Shown one piece after another: positions 24,526 through 32,789 of a stretch of DNA of 53,659 nucleotides. Within the stretch, counting starts at the first letter, position 1; each line of letters opens with the position of its first letter. Source of the DNA: Candidatus Ruthenibacterium merdavium (GTDB taxonomy: Bacteria; Bacillota; Clostridia; Oscillospirales; Ruminococcaceae); the NCBI GenBank assembly GCA_019119935.1, contig DWWA01000009.1, forward strand, positions 1 through 53,659, written 5' to 3'. Made by a program: the position numbers and the translations under genes. Below the pieces are notes generated by a model that saw only the letters and a list, made by a program, of their open reading frames with translations, was not told where the DNA came from and made no database searches.

Positions 24526-25255
24526 ATGATACGGAAGAAATACCCTCAGCTTGGCTTTTATCCGGCTGCTGCGCCTCATCGCCAAACTCTTCTTTCAATG
24601 CCTCCTGCACTGCGTCTTTTTGCTCAGACACGGCGAATATTTGGTCAATGTCAACCATTGTCTGTGCCGGAGCAGGAACAGAGGCACCAGACGCCGGCTG
24701 CGGTGCGGCCGGTGCCGCAGCGGCGGGCTGTGAGCTTCCGCGGAAGGAAACATAATCATCCTGCGGCGGTGTTCTCAATAAGTAAATTCCTGCGCCGACA
24801 AGCAATGCGGCCACCACCAGCGTGGGCATGCCGTATAAAAAGTTACTCAGCCAAACCACACCAAAGCTGCGCGCAATCTCCCATAAAGTAGGTGCCACAA
24901 AATTATTGTAAAGCGCATAAGCGCCGACGCCAATAAGAACCCAGCCCAGCAAACCGTGCTTACTTTCCAATAGACGTTTCCAATTTTGCCCCATAAACCA
25001 AGAAAGATCAAACAACATGGCATCCGGTTTCGACTCACCTTGATTCCTCAAGTTAAAAGTGTCGAAAAACGCATACGCCCAAATCACGGGCAAAAACAAA
25101 AGGAACACTCCATTGTTAAAAAAGCCGACCATGAAGCAATCCACCACTGCAATGAGCATCATGGACAAACCGCGTTTCATGTACCCCAGATACATCTGCC
25201 CGGCGCCAAGACAGCAAGCAGCTATCCAAGTTAAAAGAATATTCTTTTTCTTCAT
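24524..25255 (-). CDS. membrane protein in the sigma/anti-sigma operon, unknown function
   Basis: The 243-residue protein has about five hydrophobic segments. The N-terminal part (LTWIAACCLGAGQMYLGYMK, then LSMMLIAVVDCFMVGFF) resembles TM2-type membrane domains. After residue 180 a Pro/Ala-rich linker (QPAAAAPAAPQPASGASVPAP) leads to an acidic tail. It is third in the operon after the ECF sigma factor and anti-sigma genes, 28 bases downstream. It may take part in signal sensing or be a regulon member. I do not recognise a precise family. Confidence 0.75.
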   Translation of the reverse strand: MKKKNILLTWIAACCLGAGQMYLGYMKRGLSMMLIAVVDCFMVGFFNNGVFLLFLPVIWAYAFFDTFNLRNQGESKPDAMLFDLSWFMGQNWKRLLESKHGLLGWVLIGVGAYALYNNFVAPTLWEIARSFGVVWLSNFLYGMPTLVVAALLVGAGIYLLRTPPQDDYVSFRGSSQPAAAAPAAPQPASGASVPAPAQTMVDIDQIFAVSEQKDAVQEALKEEFGDEAQQPDKSQAEGISSVS

Positions 25256-25283
25256 TCTTGTATCCTCCCGTTAAAAAGCGCCG

Positions 25284-25736
25284 TTATTTTGCGCTGTCAT
25301 TTGAAAACAGATTCCCGAGTGCGTCCTGCAAAGCTTGCTGTCCGCTTGAAACAAAGCTGCCCACGCGCGCGCTGACCGTCATTGTGTTTTGCGGGGCATC
25401 AATGTGACGCATGCCGCGCTGCGGCAAAAAATAATTGAAAAAGCCGGTTCCCCAAAGTGTCAGCGCCAAGCACGCCGCCACGGCGGCCACGGCATAGCGA
25501 TTTACCATTACGCGCAGCATCCGTGCCCGAATTTTGTTCCAAAGCCCTTCCTGTACAGACGCCGGCGGCGTTTGCCAGGTATCTTCCGCTAAGCGCTGTG
25601 TATAGGCAAGCAGACAGTCATCGCAAAAGCTCAAATGCTCTGCCGCCTCTAAGCTTTGCAGTTCATCCAGTGTACCTGCAATTAAGGCATCTAAGCCCTC
25701 CCCTGACAGATGACCGCTCTCTAAAAACAGATTCAT
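25284..25736 (-). CDS. anti-sigma factor with zinc-finger (ZAS) domain
   Basis: The 150-residue protein has an N-terminal anti-sigma zinc-finger motif, His34-x3-Cys38-x2-Cys41 (EHLSFCDDC). A single membrane helix (about residues 80-103) and a short extracytoplasmic domain follow. Its start overlaps the sigma gene stop by 4 bp, the usual sign of a sigma/anti-sigma pair. The expected role is to hold the sigma factor inactive until a signal outside the membrane releases it. The signal is unknown. Confidence 0.88.
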   Translation of the reverse strand: MNLFLESGHLSGEGLDALIAGTLDELQSLEAAEHLSFCDDCLLAYTQRLAEDTWQTPPASVQEGLWNKIRARMLRVMVNRYAVAAVAACLALTLWGTGFFNYFLPQRGMRHIDAPQNTMTVSARVGSFVSSGQQALQDALGNLFSNDSAK

Positions 25737-26251
25737 TTCGGATGTCCTCCTTCTTTGATGGCTTTTTGCAGCATTTGTCTTGCGCGGTAAAGCTGCGTAT
25801 GTACGGTTTTAGGCGGGCGTGAGAGCTGCTTTGCAATTTCCTCGACGCTTTTTTCCTCCAGGAAAAACAAAACCGAAACTTGATAATAAGGTTCTTTCAG
25901 GGCCAAGACTGCGCTGCGAATCATTTCGGCTCCTTCTTTCGAAAGCGCCTGCTGCTCAGGCAAAGGCGTTAAATCGACTGCCAATGCCAAAGGGCCTTCT
26001 TCGCCGTCCGATGCCTGTACGCGCCGATAATAAGCGCTTTTCAAATAATCCTTCGCCTTATTCGCCGCAATGCGGGCCAGCCAAGGCTGATAGCTGTCAG
26101 CGCGGCAATCATCTCTGTGCAGATATGCCGATAAAAACGTTTCCTGCGTTAGATCTTGTGCAGTTTCGGGGCTGTGGACAAATTGAAAACAGATGGTATA
26201 AACGAAACGCTCATAACGACGCACTAAATCAGAAAATTCCTGTTTGTCCAT
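25733..26251 (-). CDS. ECF-type RNA polymerase sigma factor
   Basis: The 172-residue protein has region 2 (FSDLVRRYERFVYTICFQFV, AQDLTQETFLSAY) and region 4 (LALKEPYYQVSVLFFLEEKS, VEEIAKQLSRPPKTVHTQLY), and no region 1 or 3, as in extracytoplasmic-function sigma factors. ATG 26251 is preferred; a GTG directly before it at 26254 is also in frame. The upstream stretch 26255-26445 shows no coding potential, and I could not pick out its promoter with confidence. Confidence 0.93.
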   Translation of the reverse strand: MDKQEFSDLVRRYERFVYTICFQFVHSPETAQDLTQETFLSAYLHRDDCRADSYQPWLARIAANKAKDYLKSAYYRRVQASDGEEGPLALAVDLTPLPEQQALSKEGAEMIRSAVLALKEPYYQVSVLFFLEEKSVEEIAKQLSRPPKTVHTQLYRARQMLQKAIKEGGHPK

Positions 26252-26445
26252 CACAGCCCCCCTTTCTTTTGCTTTGCGTCAAGCGCAAAACCTCCTGCGG
26301 CGGCTGCACCGTGCGCTGTCCTTTCGAGCTTTATCCCGCGGCAAGCCCGATTTTTCTCTCTTTTCACAAGCCCTCACTGGTATAACGCCTTTCCCTTTCG
26401 ATTTTCTTCAAAAATTCTTAAAAAACAGACAAAAGGATTCTTTTC

Positions 26446-26474
26446 TTGACCCTAAATATATTTTAGGATATACT
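26446..26474 (+). promoter_or_regulatory. promoter of the GDP-sugar operon with palindrome in the spacer
   Basis: TTGACC (26446-26451) and TATACT (26469-26474) are 17 bp apart. Between them, CCTAAA-TATAT-TTTAGG (26451-26467) is an inverted repeat with 6-bp arms filling the spacer, an ideal repressor site. The roughly 190-nt leader that follows (26480-26667) contains no obvious riboswitch. Confidence 0.7.
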
Positions 26475-26667
26475 TACTTCTGTGTATAACACTTAAAAAT
26501 ATGCGTGAATTGTCATTGCCGTATTCGTCCTTATCCGTACGGTTTACAGCGGATGAACAGACTTTCTCGCTTATATGATTTTTGAGTATTTTTGGGGTAT
26601 CATCGCAGCATGCTGCCGCAAAATAAAGTAATTTTCCGAAAACCCTTTTGAGGAGGACGTAATCCCT

Positions 26668-27579
26668 ATGCGTTTGGTTATGATGAACGGTGGCCTTGGC
26701 AATCAAGCCTTTCAATACATCTTTATGCGATATATCGAAGAGCACAGCGGAGAACCTTGTATCATTGATGACCTGTATTTTTGCGATGACAAAGCTTTGC
26801 ATAACGGCTACGAATTGGAAAAAATTTTTTCTTTGAAGCCCCGCCGGCTTTCCCAAATGCTGAGTGAAGATGTTGTACAGGAGATTTTAAAGTTAAAACA
26901 ACCCGCACCCGGCACTTCGCATCCTGCGCACGATATTGTTTCTATTCTCCGTACAAGCGGAATCTCTTTAAATGTAATTCAAGAGGCCGATTTGTACGAG
27001 CACGATTATCATGTTTGCCTTCCTGACGCAAAAAGTTATCCCATCAACCAATTTTCTCCGCAGATTTTAAGAAATCACGGAAACTTATATTATTACGGAT
27101 ATTGGATCAATGCCTATTGGTACGAGGCCATTATGGACATTATCAATTATGAGTTCACTTTTCCCCTGCCGCAGGACCTCAAAAACGCACAGCTGCTGCA
27201 TGAAGTTCTCTCCTCAGACCGATCTGTCTGCATCCATATCCGGCGGGGTGATTTCATTGATTGCGGCTGGCTTCTTAATGAAGAATTTTACCGCCATTCC
27301 GTCGCATCCGTCAAGAAGGTTATGAAACCTGTTTTTTATATTTTCAGCGACGATATGCCGTATGTGAAGGAACATCTGAGCGAATACGGCCTAGAAGCTT
27401 CTGACGAAATCATTTTTGTAGAAGGAAATACACACGGCAAGAACTATATCGACATGCAGCTGATGGCAGCGTGCCGAGGAATGATTATTGCCAACAGCTC
27501 ATTCAGCTACTTGGCAGCTCTTTTGAATCGCCGCGCTGACCGTTTCGTCTACAATCCGACCGAGCGGGATATTGTCTGA
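26668..27579 (+). CDS. GT11 family glycosyltransferase (alpha-1,2-fucosyltransferase-like)
   Basis: The 303-residue protein has the GT11 signatures: [13 protein letters not shown] at the N-terminus, HIRRGDF (donor phosphate binding) and [19 protein letters not shown] near the C-terminus. GT11 enzymes transfer fucose from GDP-fucose in alpha-1,2 linkage. Some bacterial members, such as WbgN of E. coli O55, sit in colitose clusters. Here the downstream genes make GDP-4-keto-6-deoxymannose products, and one is ColD-like, so the natural donor may be GDP-colitose. A GAGGAGG site lies about 12 bases upstream. It is first gene of the operon. Confidence 0.88.
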   Translation: MRLVMMNGGLGNQAFQYIFMRYIEEHSGEPCIIDDLYFCDDKALHNGYELEKIFSLKPRRLSQMLSEDVVQEILKLKQPAPGTSHPAHDIVSILRTSGISLNVIQEADLYEHDYHVCLPDAKSYPINQFSPQILRNHGNLYYYGYWINAYWYEAIMDIINYEFTFPLPQDLKNAQLLHEVLSSDRSVCIHIRRGDFIDCGWLLNEEFYRHSVASVKKVMKPVFYIFSDDMPYVKEHLSEYGLEASDEIIFVEGNTHGKNYIDMQLMAACRGMIIANSSFSYLAALLNRRADRFVYNPTERDIV

Positions 27580-27602
27580 TAACCGACAGAAAGGAAACTA
27601 CG

Positions 27603-28655
27603 ATGTCTGAGAAAGTTGCATTAATCACAGGAATTACGGGCCAAGACGGCAGTTACCTCGCCGAGTTTCTGCTGGAAAAAGGATATGCAGTTCATGGCTT
27701 AGTCCGCAGGTGCTCTTCGCCTAATGATATGCGTATTCAGCATTTGAAAAACAATCCTAAGCTGACACTGCACAGCGCTGATATGTCGGATTCCGTCAGC
27801 TTAGCCCGTATCCTGCAAACCGTTCGCCCGGATGAAATTTATAATTTAGCGGCTCAAAGCCACGTCGGGGACAGTTTTGATGTCCCGATGTATACCGGCG
27901 AAGTGGTGGCTTTAGGCGTTTTAGGGCTGCTGGAAGCGGTGCGCGGAGCAGGCCTTTGTGATTCCTGCCGAATTTATCAGGCATCTACTTCGGAGCTTTA
28001 TGGAAAAGTAGAGGAAGTGCCGCAAAAAGAAACCACACCGTTCCACCCGTACAGTCCGTATGCCGTAGCAAAATTATACGCATATTGGATGATTCGGGAA
28101 TACCGCGAAGCATACGGTATGTTTGCATGCAACGGCATTCTTTTTAACCACGAATCGGAGCGCAGAGGCGAAACATTTGTAACAAGAAAAATCACCCGGG
28201 CAGCAGGCCGGATTGCAATGAGGCTTCAGGACCGGCTCCTTTTAGGCAATCTTTCGAGCCTGCGCGATTGGGGTTATGCACCGGATTATGTTGCCTGCAT
28301 GTGGATGATCTTGCAGCATGATACACCGGATGATTTTGTTATTGCAACCGGTGAACAGCACACCGTCCGTGAATTTGCACAAGCTGCTTTCGAGGAAGTT
28401 GGCATCCAACTTCGCTGGGAGGGCCAAGGTATTGATGAAAAAGGAATTGACGTAAACACCGGTCGTGTTATTGTAGCGGTCAGCCCGGAGTTTTTCCGCC
28501 CAACGGACGTCGTTAACCTCTTAGGCGATCCTTCTAAAGCGAAAGAAACATTAGGCTGGAATCCCACTCAAACCTCTTTCCAAGAGCTTGTACGAAAAAT
28601 GGCGCGTCATGATTTAGAATTGGCAAAACGAGAGGCAATGTGCCAAAACCAATAA
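27603..28655 (+). CDS. gmd: GDP-mannose 4,6-dehydratase
   Basis: Gmd converts GDP-D-mannose to GDP-4-keto-6-deoxy-D-mannose, the branch point to GDP-fucose, GDP-colitose, GDP-rhamnose and GDP-perosamine. The 350-residue extended short-chain dehydrogenase has the NADP-binding [19 protein letters not shown], the catalytic TSELYGKV segment, YAVAK (catalytic Tyr and Lys) and [18 protein letters not shown] typical of Gmd. It lies 23 bases after the GT11 gene, with AAAGGA upstream of ATG. Confidence 0.96.
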   Translation: MSEKVALITGITGQDGSYLAEFLLEKGYAVHGLVRRCSSPNDMRIQHLKNNPKLTLHSADMSDSVSLARILQTVRPDEIYNLAAQSHVGDSFDVPMYTGEVVALGVLGLLEAVRGAGLCDSCRIYQASTSELYGKVEEVPQKETTPFHPYSPYAVAKLYAYWMIREYREAYGMFACNGILFNHESERRGETFVTRKITRAAGRIAMRLQDRLLLGNLSSLRDWGYAPDYVACMWMILQHDTPDDFVIATGEQHTVREFAQAAFEEVGIQLRWEGQGIDEKGIDVNTGRVIVAVSPEFFRPTDVVNLLGDPSKAKETLGWNPTQTSFQELVRKMARHDLELAKREAMCQNQ

Positions 28656-28671
28656 AAAGGATTGATAAAAT

Positions 28672-29841
28672 ATGAAATATTCACTGTCGGAAGACACTTG
28701 GAATCAAGAAGAGCTCGGAGCCATACAAAAGGTAATCGACTCCAATCGCTATACGATGGGAGCACACGTACAGGCATTTGAAAAAAAATTTGCTGAAAAA
28801 ATGGGTGTTAAGCATGCCGTTATGGTAAACTCCGGTTCTTCTGCAAATCTTTTAGCCATTGCTGCTTTGGTTTATTCGGGGAAACTTCCCCGCGGTTCAC
28901 AAGTCATCGTGCCTGCCGTTTCATGGAGCACCACTTATGCTCCTTTGGAGCAATTCGGCATGAAACTGCGGTTTGCAGACATTGACGCCGACACGTTAAA
29001 CATCAGCGTTCGCTCGCTGAAGGAAGCTGTTACAGCCGATACCCGCATGCTTTTTGCCGTTAATCTGCTCGGAAACCCGAATGAATGGGAAGAACTGCAA
29101 TCATTCTGCAATGAAAAAAACATTTTGATTGCGGAAGATAATTGTGAATCTATGGGCGCTGTTTATGAAGGAAAAGCGCTTGGAACCTTCGGGCTGATCG
29201 GCACTTATTCCAGCTTTTACTCACATCATATCTGTACCATGGAGGGCGGCGTGGCCGTCACAAATGATGACCTGCTGTACGAATATATGCTGGCAATTCG
29301 TGCACACGGATGGACCCGCAATCTTCCGGAAAAGAGTCTTTTGCACCAGCGTTCCGGCGATAGTTTTTATGAAAAGTTCCACTTTATTGTGCCCGGGTTT
29401 AACCTGCGTCCTTTGGAGATGGAAGCAGCGATTGGATGTGCTCAGTTGGATAAACTGGATGAAATGATTGCTGCCCGCCGGAAAAACGCCGCTTATTTTC
29501 AAAAGAAGATGGCAAATTTCCCGGAAATTCGTTTGCAGAAAGAAGTTGGACATTCTTCGTGGTTCGGCTTCTCACTGGTGCTGCAAGGAACGCTTGCGGC
29601 AAAGCGCGATGCACTTGTCCGGTTCTTAGAGGAGCACGAAATTGAAGTGCGTCCGATTGTGGCGGGCAACTTCACACGCAACCCCGTAATTCGTTTTATG
29701 GACTGCGAAATGCCTGTTCCCCTTACAAATGCGGATGAAATTCATGAGCACGGTTTTTATATCGGCAACTATTCCCGAAACAGCACCGAGGAAATTGATT
29801 ACTTTATTGATACGCTTCAAAGCTTTTTGGCAAAAGGATAA
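28672..29841 (+). CDS. colD: GDP-4-keto-6-deoxymannose 3-dehydratase (ColD-like)
   Basis: This 389-residue protein belongs to the sugar aminotransferase fold (DegT/DnrJ/EryC1). The lysine that normally holds PLP is replaced by histidine: SSFYSHHICTMEGG, with His186 at the key position (His188 in E. coli ColD). That change converts an aminotransferase to the PMP-dependent 3-dehydratase that removes the C3 hydroxyl of GDP-4-keto-6-deoxymannose. The segments AIRAHGWTRNLPEK, FIVPGFNLRPLEM, SSWFGFSL and RPIVAGNFTRNPV also match ColD as I recall it. It sits between gmd and a Fcl/ColC-like gene. A perosamine synthase is unlikely because the lysine is absent. Confidence 0.88.
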   Translation: MKYSLSEDTWNQEELGAIQKVIDSNRYTMGAHVQAFEKKFAEKMGVKHAVMVNSGSSANLLAIAALVYSGKLPRGSQVIVPAVSWSTTYAPLEQFGMKLRFADIDADTLNISVRSLKEAVTADTRMLFAVNLLGNPNEWEELQSFCNEKNILIAEDNCESMGAVYEGKALGTFGLIGTYSSFYSHHICTMEGGVAVTNDDLLYEYMLAIRAHGWTRNLPEKSLLHQRSGDSFYEKFHFIVPGFNLRPLEMEAAIGCAQLDKLDEMIAARRKNAAYFQKKMANFPEIRLQKEVGHSSWFGFSLVLQGTLAAKRDALVRFLEEHEIEVRPIVAGNFTRNPVIRFMDCEMPVPLTNADEIHEHGFYIGNYSRNSTEEIDYFIDTLQSFLAKG

Positions 29842-29888
29842 CCCCTGCTGTGCATGACATCTAAATATAAAGAATGAACAAGTTCCGT

Positions 29889-29931
29889 AGACAGCGCCGC
29901 AAAAGCACAAACCGCGCGCTGTCTGCATTTT
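29889..29931 (+). terminator. intercistronic hairpin between colD and the epimerase/reductase gene
   Basis: AGACAGCGC (29889-29897) and GCGCTGTCT (29916-29924) form a 9-bp stem followed by GCATTTTG. It may attenuate transcription into the distal genes. Confidence 0.5.
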
Positions 29932-30013
29932 GTGTCCGGCACCTGTACGGGTTTTGGAAAATGCTGTTGCTCATGACTGAGGGCACTATCTTTTAAGAAA
30001 TGGGGATTCAGTG

Positions 30014-30973
30014 ATGAATTTAACATCGAAAATTTTTATTGCCGGCAGAGGGGGCATGGCCGGTTCTGCCGTTGAGCGCGCTTTTCGCGCACACGGATAT
30101 CAAAATATTATCGGAGCGTCTTCCAAAACGGTCGACCTGCGCTGTGAAGAGGCAACGGATGACTATTTTTCCGAAAACCGGCCGGAGTATGTGATTCTTT
30201 GTGCGGCAAAAGTGGGCGGAATTTTGGCAAACTCTCAATTCCCCGCAGATTTTTTAATTGACAACTTACGTATTCAAAATAATGTTATTTTATGCTGTCA
30301 AAAGTATGGTGTAAAAAAGCTGCTTTTTTTAGCGTCCTCGTGCATTTATCCTCGTTTGGCGCCTCAGCCGATGCGGGAAGAATACTTACTCACAGGGCCT
30401 CTTGAACCCACCAATGAAGGATATGCGCTGGCCAAAATTGCGGGGCTGAAACTTTGTGAGTATTTGAATAAACAATATAAAACCAATTTTATCGGTGTGC
30501 TGCCTTGCAACTTATATGGCTTCAATGATAACTTTCATCCGGAGCGCTCCCACTTTATCCCTGCACTTTTGCGTCGCTTCCATTTAGCAAAAGTGAACGG
30601 GTCGCCGAATGTAACCGTTTGGGGAACCGGAAAAGCCCGCAGAGAATTGATGTTCAGTGACGATTTGGCACAGGCCTGCGTTTTTTTAATGGAGCAGGAC
30701 TATCGCGACCGGCCTTTTATCAACATCGGAACCGGCGTTGATCACACCATTGCAGAAATTGCGCAGATGATCCGCGAAATCGTCGGATACGAAGGCGAAA
30801 TTGTATTCGACCGCGAAAAGCCTGACGGAATGCCGCAAAAACTAATGGACGTTTCTGTTATGAACCAACTTGGCTGGCAGGCATCCACCTCACTGGAAAG
30901 CGGGCTGCGCCAGACGTATGAATATTATTTGAAAGAAATTTTCCCAAAAGAACAATCGTCCTTCCGTGCTTAA
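30014..30973 (+). CDS. GDP-L-fucose synthase-like epimerase/reductase (ColC or Fcl)
   Basis: The 319-residue protein has a dinucleotide-binding GRGGMAGSAVERAF near residue 11, SSCIYP, PLEPTNEGYALAKIAG with catalytic Tyr and Lys, and NLYGFNDNF. These are features of GDP-fucose synthase, which epimerises C3/C5 and reduces C4. ColC, the GDP-colitose synthase that acts after ColD, is a close homologue, so the context supports ColC; Fcl or dual use is possible. ATG 30014 is preferred to GTG 30011 because of GGGG 9 bases upstream. Confidence 0.88.
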   Translation: MNLTSKIFIAGRGGMAGSAVERAFRAHGYQNIIGASSKTVDLRCEEATDDYFSENRPEYVILCAAKVGGILANSQFPADFLIDNLRIQNNVILCCQKYGVKKLLFLASSCIYPRLAPQPMREEYLLTGPLEPTNEGYALAKIAGLKLCEYLNKQYKTNFIGVLPCNLYGFNDNFHPERSHFIPALLRRFHLAKVNGSPNVTVWGTGKARRELMFSDDLAQACVFLMEQDYRDRPFINIGTGVDHTIAEIAQMIREIVGYEGEIVFDREKPDGMPQKLMDVSVMNQLGWQASTSLESGLRQTYEYYLKEIFPKEQSSFRA

Positions 30974-31064
30974 CCTCGGATAACGGCATCTTTTGAAATC
31001 CTTTTATGCATAAACGTTTCTACTTCCCTGTGCCTTTTGATTATAAATAAACGGAGATTATTTC

Positions 31065-32366
31065 ATGAAGCTTATCCTTTTATCAGGCGGTTCCGGAAAA
31101 CGCCTTTGGCCTCTTTCTAATGAAAGCCGCTCTAAACAATTCTTAAAGCTTTTAAAAAAAGACGATGGAGATTACGAGTCCATGCTTCAGCGGGTTTATT
31201 CTCAAATTCGTTATTGCATGCCGAAAGCTGACGTAATCATCAGCACAGGAGCAAAGCAGAAAGATTCTATTTTAAATCAGCTTGGACATGCCGTAACGAT
31301 CTTGGAAGAACCTTCACGGCGCAATACGTTTCCTGCAATTTTGCTTTCAGCCGCTTACCTTATTTTTGAACAGCAAACATCTTTGGACGAACCTGTTGTC
31401 ATTCTTCCCGTAGACCCTTACGCAGAAATTGAATATTTTGAAACCCTTCGCCAAATGGCGCAGGCAGTAGAGCAAGGCACATTTCCGCTTGTGCTGATGG
31501 GGATTGCCCCTTCCTATCCTTCGGAGAAATATGGCTACATTGTGCCTGCGTCTTCTGTACATGCCGACAGTCCTACGCAGGTTCGTTCCTTTGTTGAAAA
31601 GCCTTCCGCCTCAGTTGCAGAGGAATTAATTGCAAGCGGCGCGCTTTGGAACGGCGGTGTATTTGCCTGCCGCCTTTCTTATCTTGCACAGCACTTGCAT
31701 AAAAATTTAAATTGTTCTTCCTTTCTTGATGTCATGACGCAATATGATCAGCTGGAAAGCACCAGTTTTGATTATGCCGTCGTGGAACACGAAACTTGCA
31801 TCGGTATGCTTCCCTATCACGGTTACTGGCGCGACCTCGGCACCTGGAACACACTGACAGGAGAAATGAAAGACGCCTCAATGGGAAGGGCTATTCTCGG
31901 CGAAGGCGCTGAAAATACTTTTGTCGTGAATGAACTTTCCACTCCTATCGTTGCGCTGGGAACAAAAAATTTAATCATTGCGGCCAGCCCGGATGGAATT
32001 CTTGTAAGTGATTTGGGAAAAAGCTCTTATATGAAACCTTACGTTGAGCATTTGGGCGATACACCAATGTTTGAAGAACGCCGCTGGGGGGAGTATCGCA
32101 TTGTAGAGCATACTCGCCAAGACGATGCTGAAACGATTACGAAACAAGCCCTGGTTCATTGTGGCAAAACCATTTCTTTTGAACATGGCATCAGCCATAA
32201 AAAAATTTGGATTCTCACGATGGGCCGCGCCAACATTGAAATTGACGGTGTGTGTCATTGTGCTTGTGCGGGAGATTCTTTCCAAATTGCTCCTTTTCAG
32301 AAACACTCTCTTCATGCTTTGACAGAAGTTTCCCTGCTTAGTGTGGAATTCATGGAAAGCGATTAA
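31065..32366 (+). CDS. manC: mannose-1-phosphate guanylyltransferase (ManC type)
   Basis: ManC makes GDP-mannose from mannose-1-phosphate and GTP, feeding Gmd. The 433-residue protein has an N-terminal nucleotidyltransferase domain (ILLSGGSGKRLWPLSNESR, EEPSRRNTFPAI, KYGYIVPA, SFVEKPS, LWNGGVFAC). A C-terminal cupin-like half (EERRWGEYRIVEH, FEHGISHKKIW, GDSFQIAPFQKHSLHAL) matches the mannose-6-phosphate isomerase part of bifunctional ManC. A phosphomannomutase gene is not in the window. It is the last gene of the GDP-sugar operon. Confidence 0.93.
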   Translation: MKLILLSGGSGKRLWPLSNESRSKQFLKLLKKDDGDYESMLQRVYSQIRYCMPKADVIISTGAKQKDSILNQLGHAVTILEEPSRRNTFPAILLSAAYLIFEQQTSLDEPVVILPVDPYAEIEYFETLRQMAQAVEQGTFPLVLMGIAPSYPSEKYGYIVPASSVHADSPTQVRSFVEKPSASVAEELIASGALWNGGVFACRLSYLAQHLHKNLNCSSFLDVMTQYDQLESTSFDYAVVEHETCIGMLPYHGYWRDLGTWNTLTGEMKDASMGRAILGEGAENTFVVNELSTPIVALGTKNLIIAASPDGILVSDLGKSSYMKPYVEHLGDTPMFEERRWGEYRIVEHTRQDDAETITKQALVHCGKTISFEHGISHKKIWILTMGRANIEIDGVCHCACAGDSFQIAPFQKHSLHALTEVSLLSVEFMESD

Positions 32367-32385
32367 ATTATTTTTAAAAAAAGTG

Positions 32386-32414
32386 TTGACAAATGTCCTC
32401 AGCCGTGGTAATAT
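32386..32414 (+). promoter_or_regulatory. promoter of tRNA-Tyr
   Basis: TTGACA (32386-32391) and TAATAT (32409-32414) are 17 bp apart; a second TATAAA follows. A small hairpin AGCACT-CACG-AGTGCT lies at the expected transcript start. Confidence 0.75.
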
Positions 32415-32454
32415 TATAAAGCACTCACGAGTGCTGAAATATAAAAGCGGTTAT

Positions 32455-32540
32455 GGGAGAATTCCCGAGTGGCCAATGGGGGCAGACTGTAAATCTGTTG
32501 CGTAATCGCTTCGATGGTTCGAATCCATCTTCTCCCACCA
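32455..32540 (+). tRNA. tRNA-Tyr (anticodon GTA)
   Basis: The 86-nt gene has acceptor arms GGGAGAA and TTCTCCC, discriminator A and encoded CCA (32538-32540). The anticodon stem is CAGACTGTAAATCTG with GTA, followed by a long variable arm typical of bacterial tRNA-Tyr and a T arm GATGGTTCGAATCCATC. It is transcribed from its own promoter and ended by a perfect terminator. Confidence 0.97.
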
Positions 32541-32578
32541 AAACCCAAGCGTGAAAACGCTTGGGTTTTTTCTTTTTC
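32541..32578 (+). terminator. terminator of tRNA-Tyr
   Basis: AAACCCAAGCGT (32541-32552), loop GAAA and ACGCTTGGGTTT (32557-32568) are followed by TTTCTTTTTC. Confidence 0.92.
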
Positions 32579-32581
32579 TAA

Positions 32582-32640
32582 CCCTGCCTTCAGGCAGACG
32601 ATTGTCTCCTTTTTTAGAAAAGGAGACAGAATTTTCAGGG
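32582..32640. repeat. multi-hairpin intergenic element (possible small repeat)
   Basis: Two hairpins, CTGCC/GGCAG (32584-32597) and GTCTCCTTTT/AAAAGGAGAC (32604-32627), are enclosed by CCCTG (32582-32586) and CAGGG (32636-32640). The branched layout resembles small non-coding repeats of clostridial genomes, but only one copy is present in the window. Confidence 0.4.
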
Positions 32641-32680
32641 ATACTTTCTGATTTTTTCCTGGAAATTTATACTTTTTCAC

Positions 32681-32726
32681 AAAAAACAGCAGACGGAATG
32701 CCTATGGATTCCGTCTGCTGTTTTTT
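32681..32726. terminator. bidirectional terminator before the deacetylase gene
   Basis: AAAAAACAGCAGACGGAAT (32681-32699) and ATTCCGTCTGCTGTTTTTT (32708-32726) are perfectly complementary over 19 bp, giving a T-run in either direction. It probably ends the minus-strand deacetylase transcript. Confidence 0.9.
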
Positions 32727-32789
32727 GCAAAATAACTTCGCTTTTTGATTAGGCGGTGGCTTTTCCAAAACTGCCAATTGATTGGTTGA

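Noticed and set aside
28672-29841. GDP-perosamine synthase or other PLP aminotransferase for the third GDP-sugar gene
   Set aside because: The PLP lysine is replaced by His in a ColD-type context.
26400-32540. Genomic island integrated at tRNA-Tyr
   Set aside because: No copy of the tRNA 3' end was seen on the other side of the GDP-sugar operon, and no integrase gene is present.
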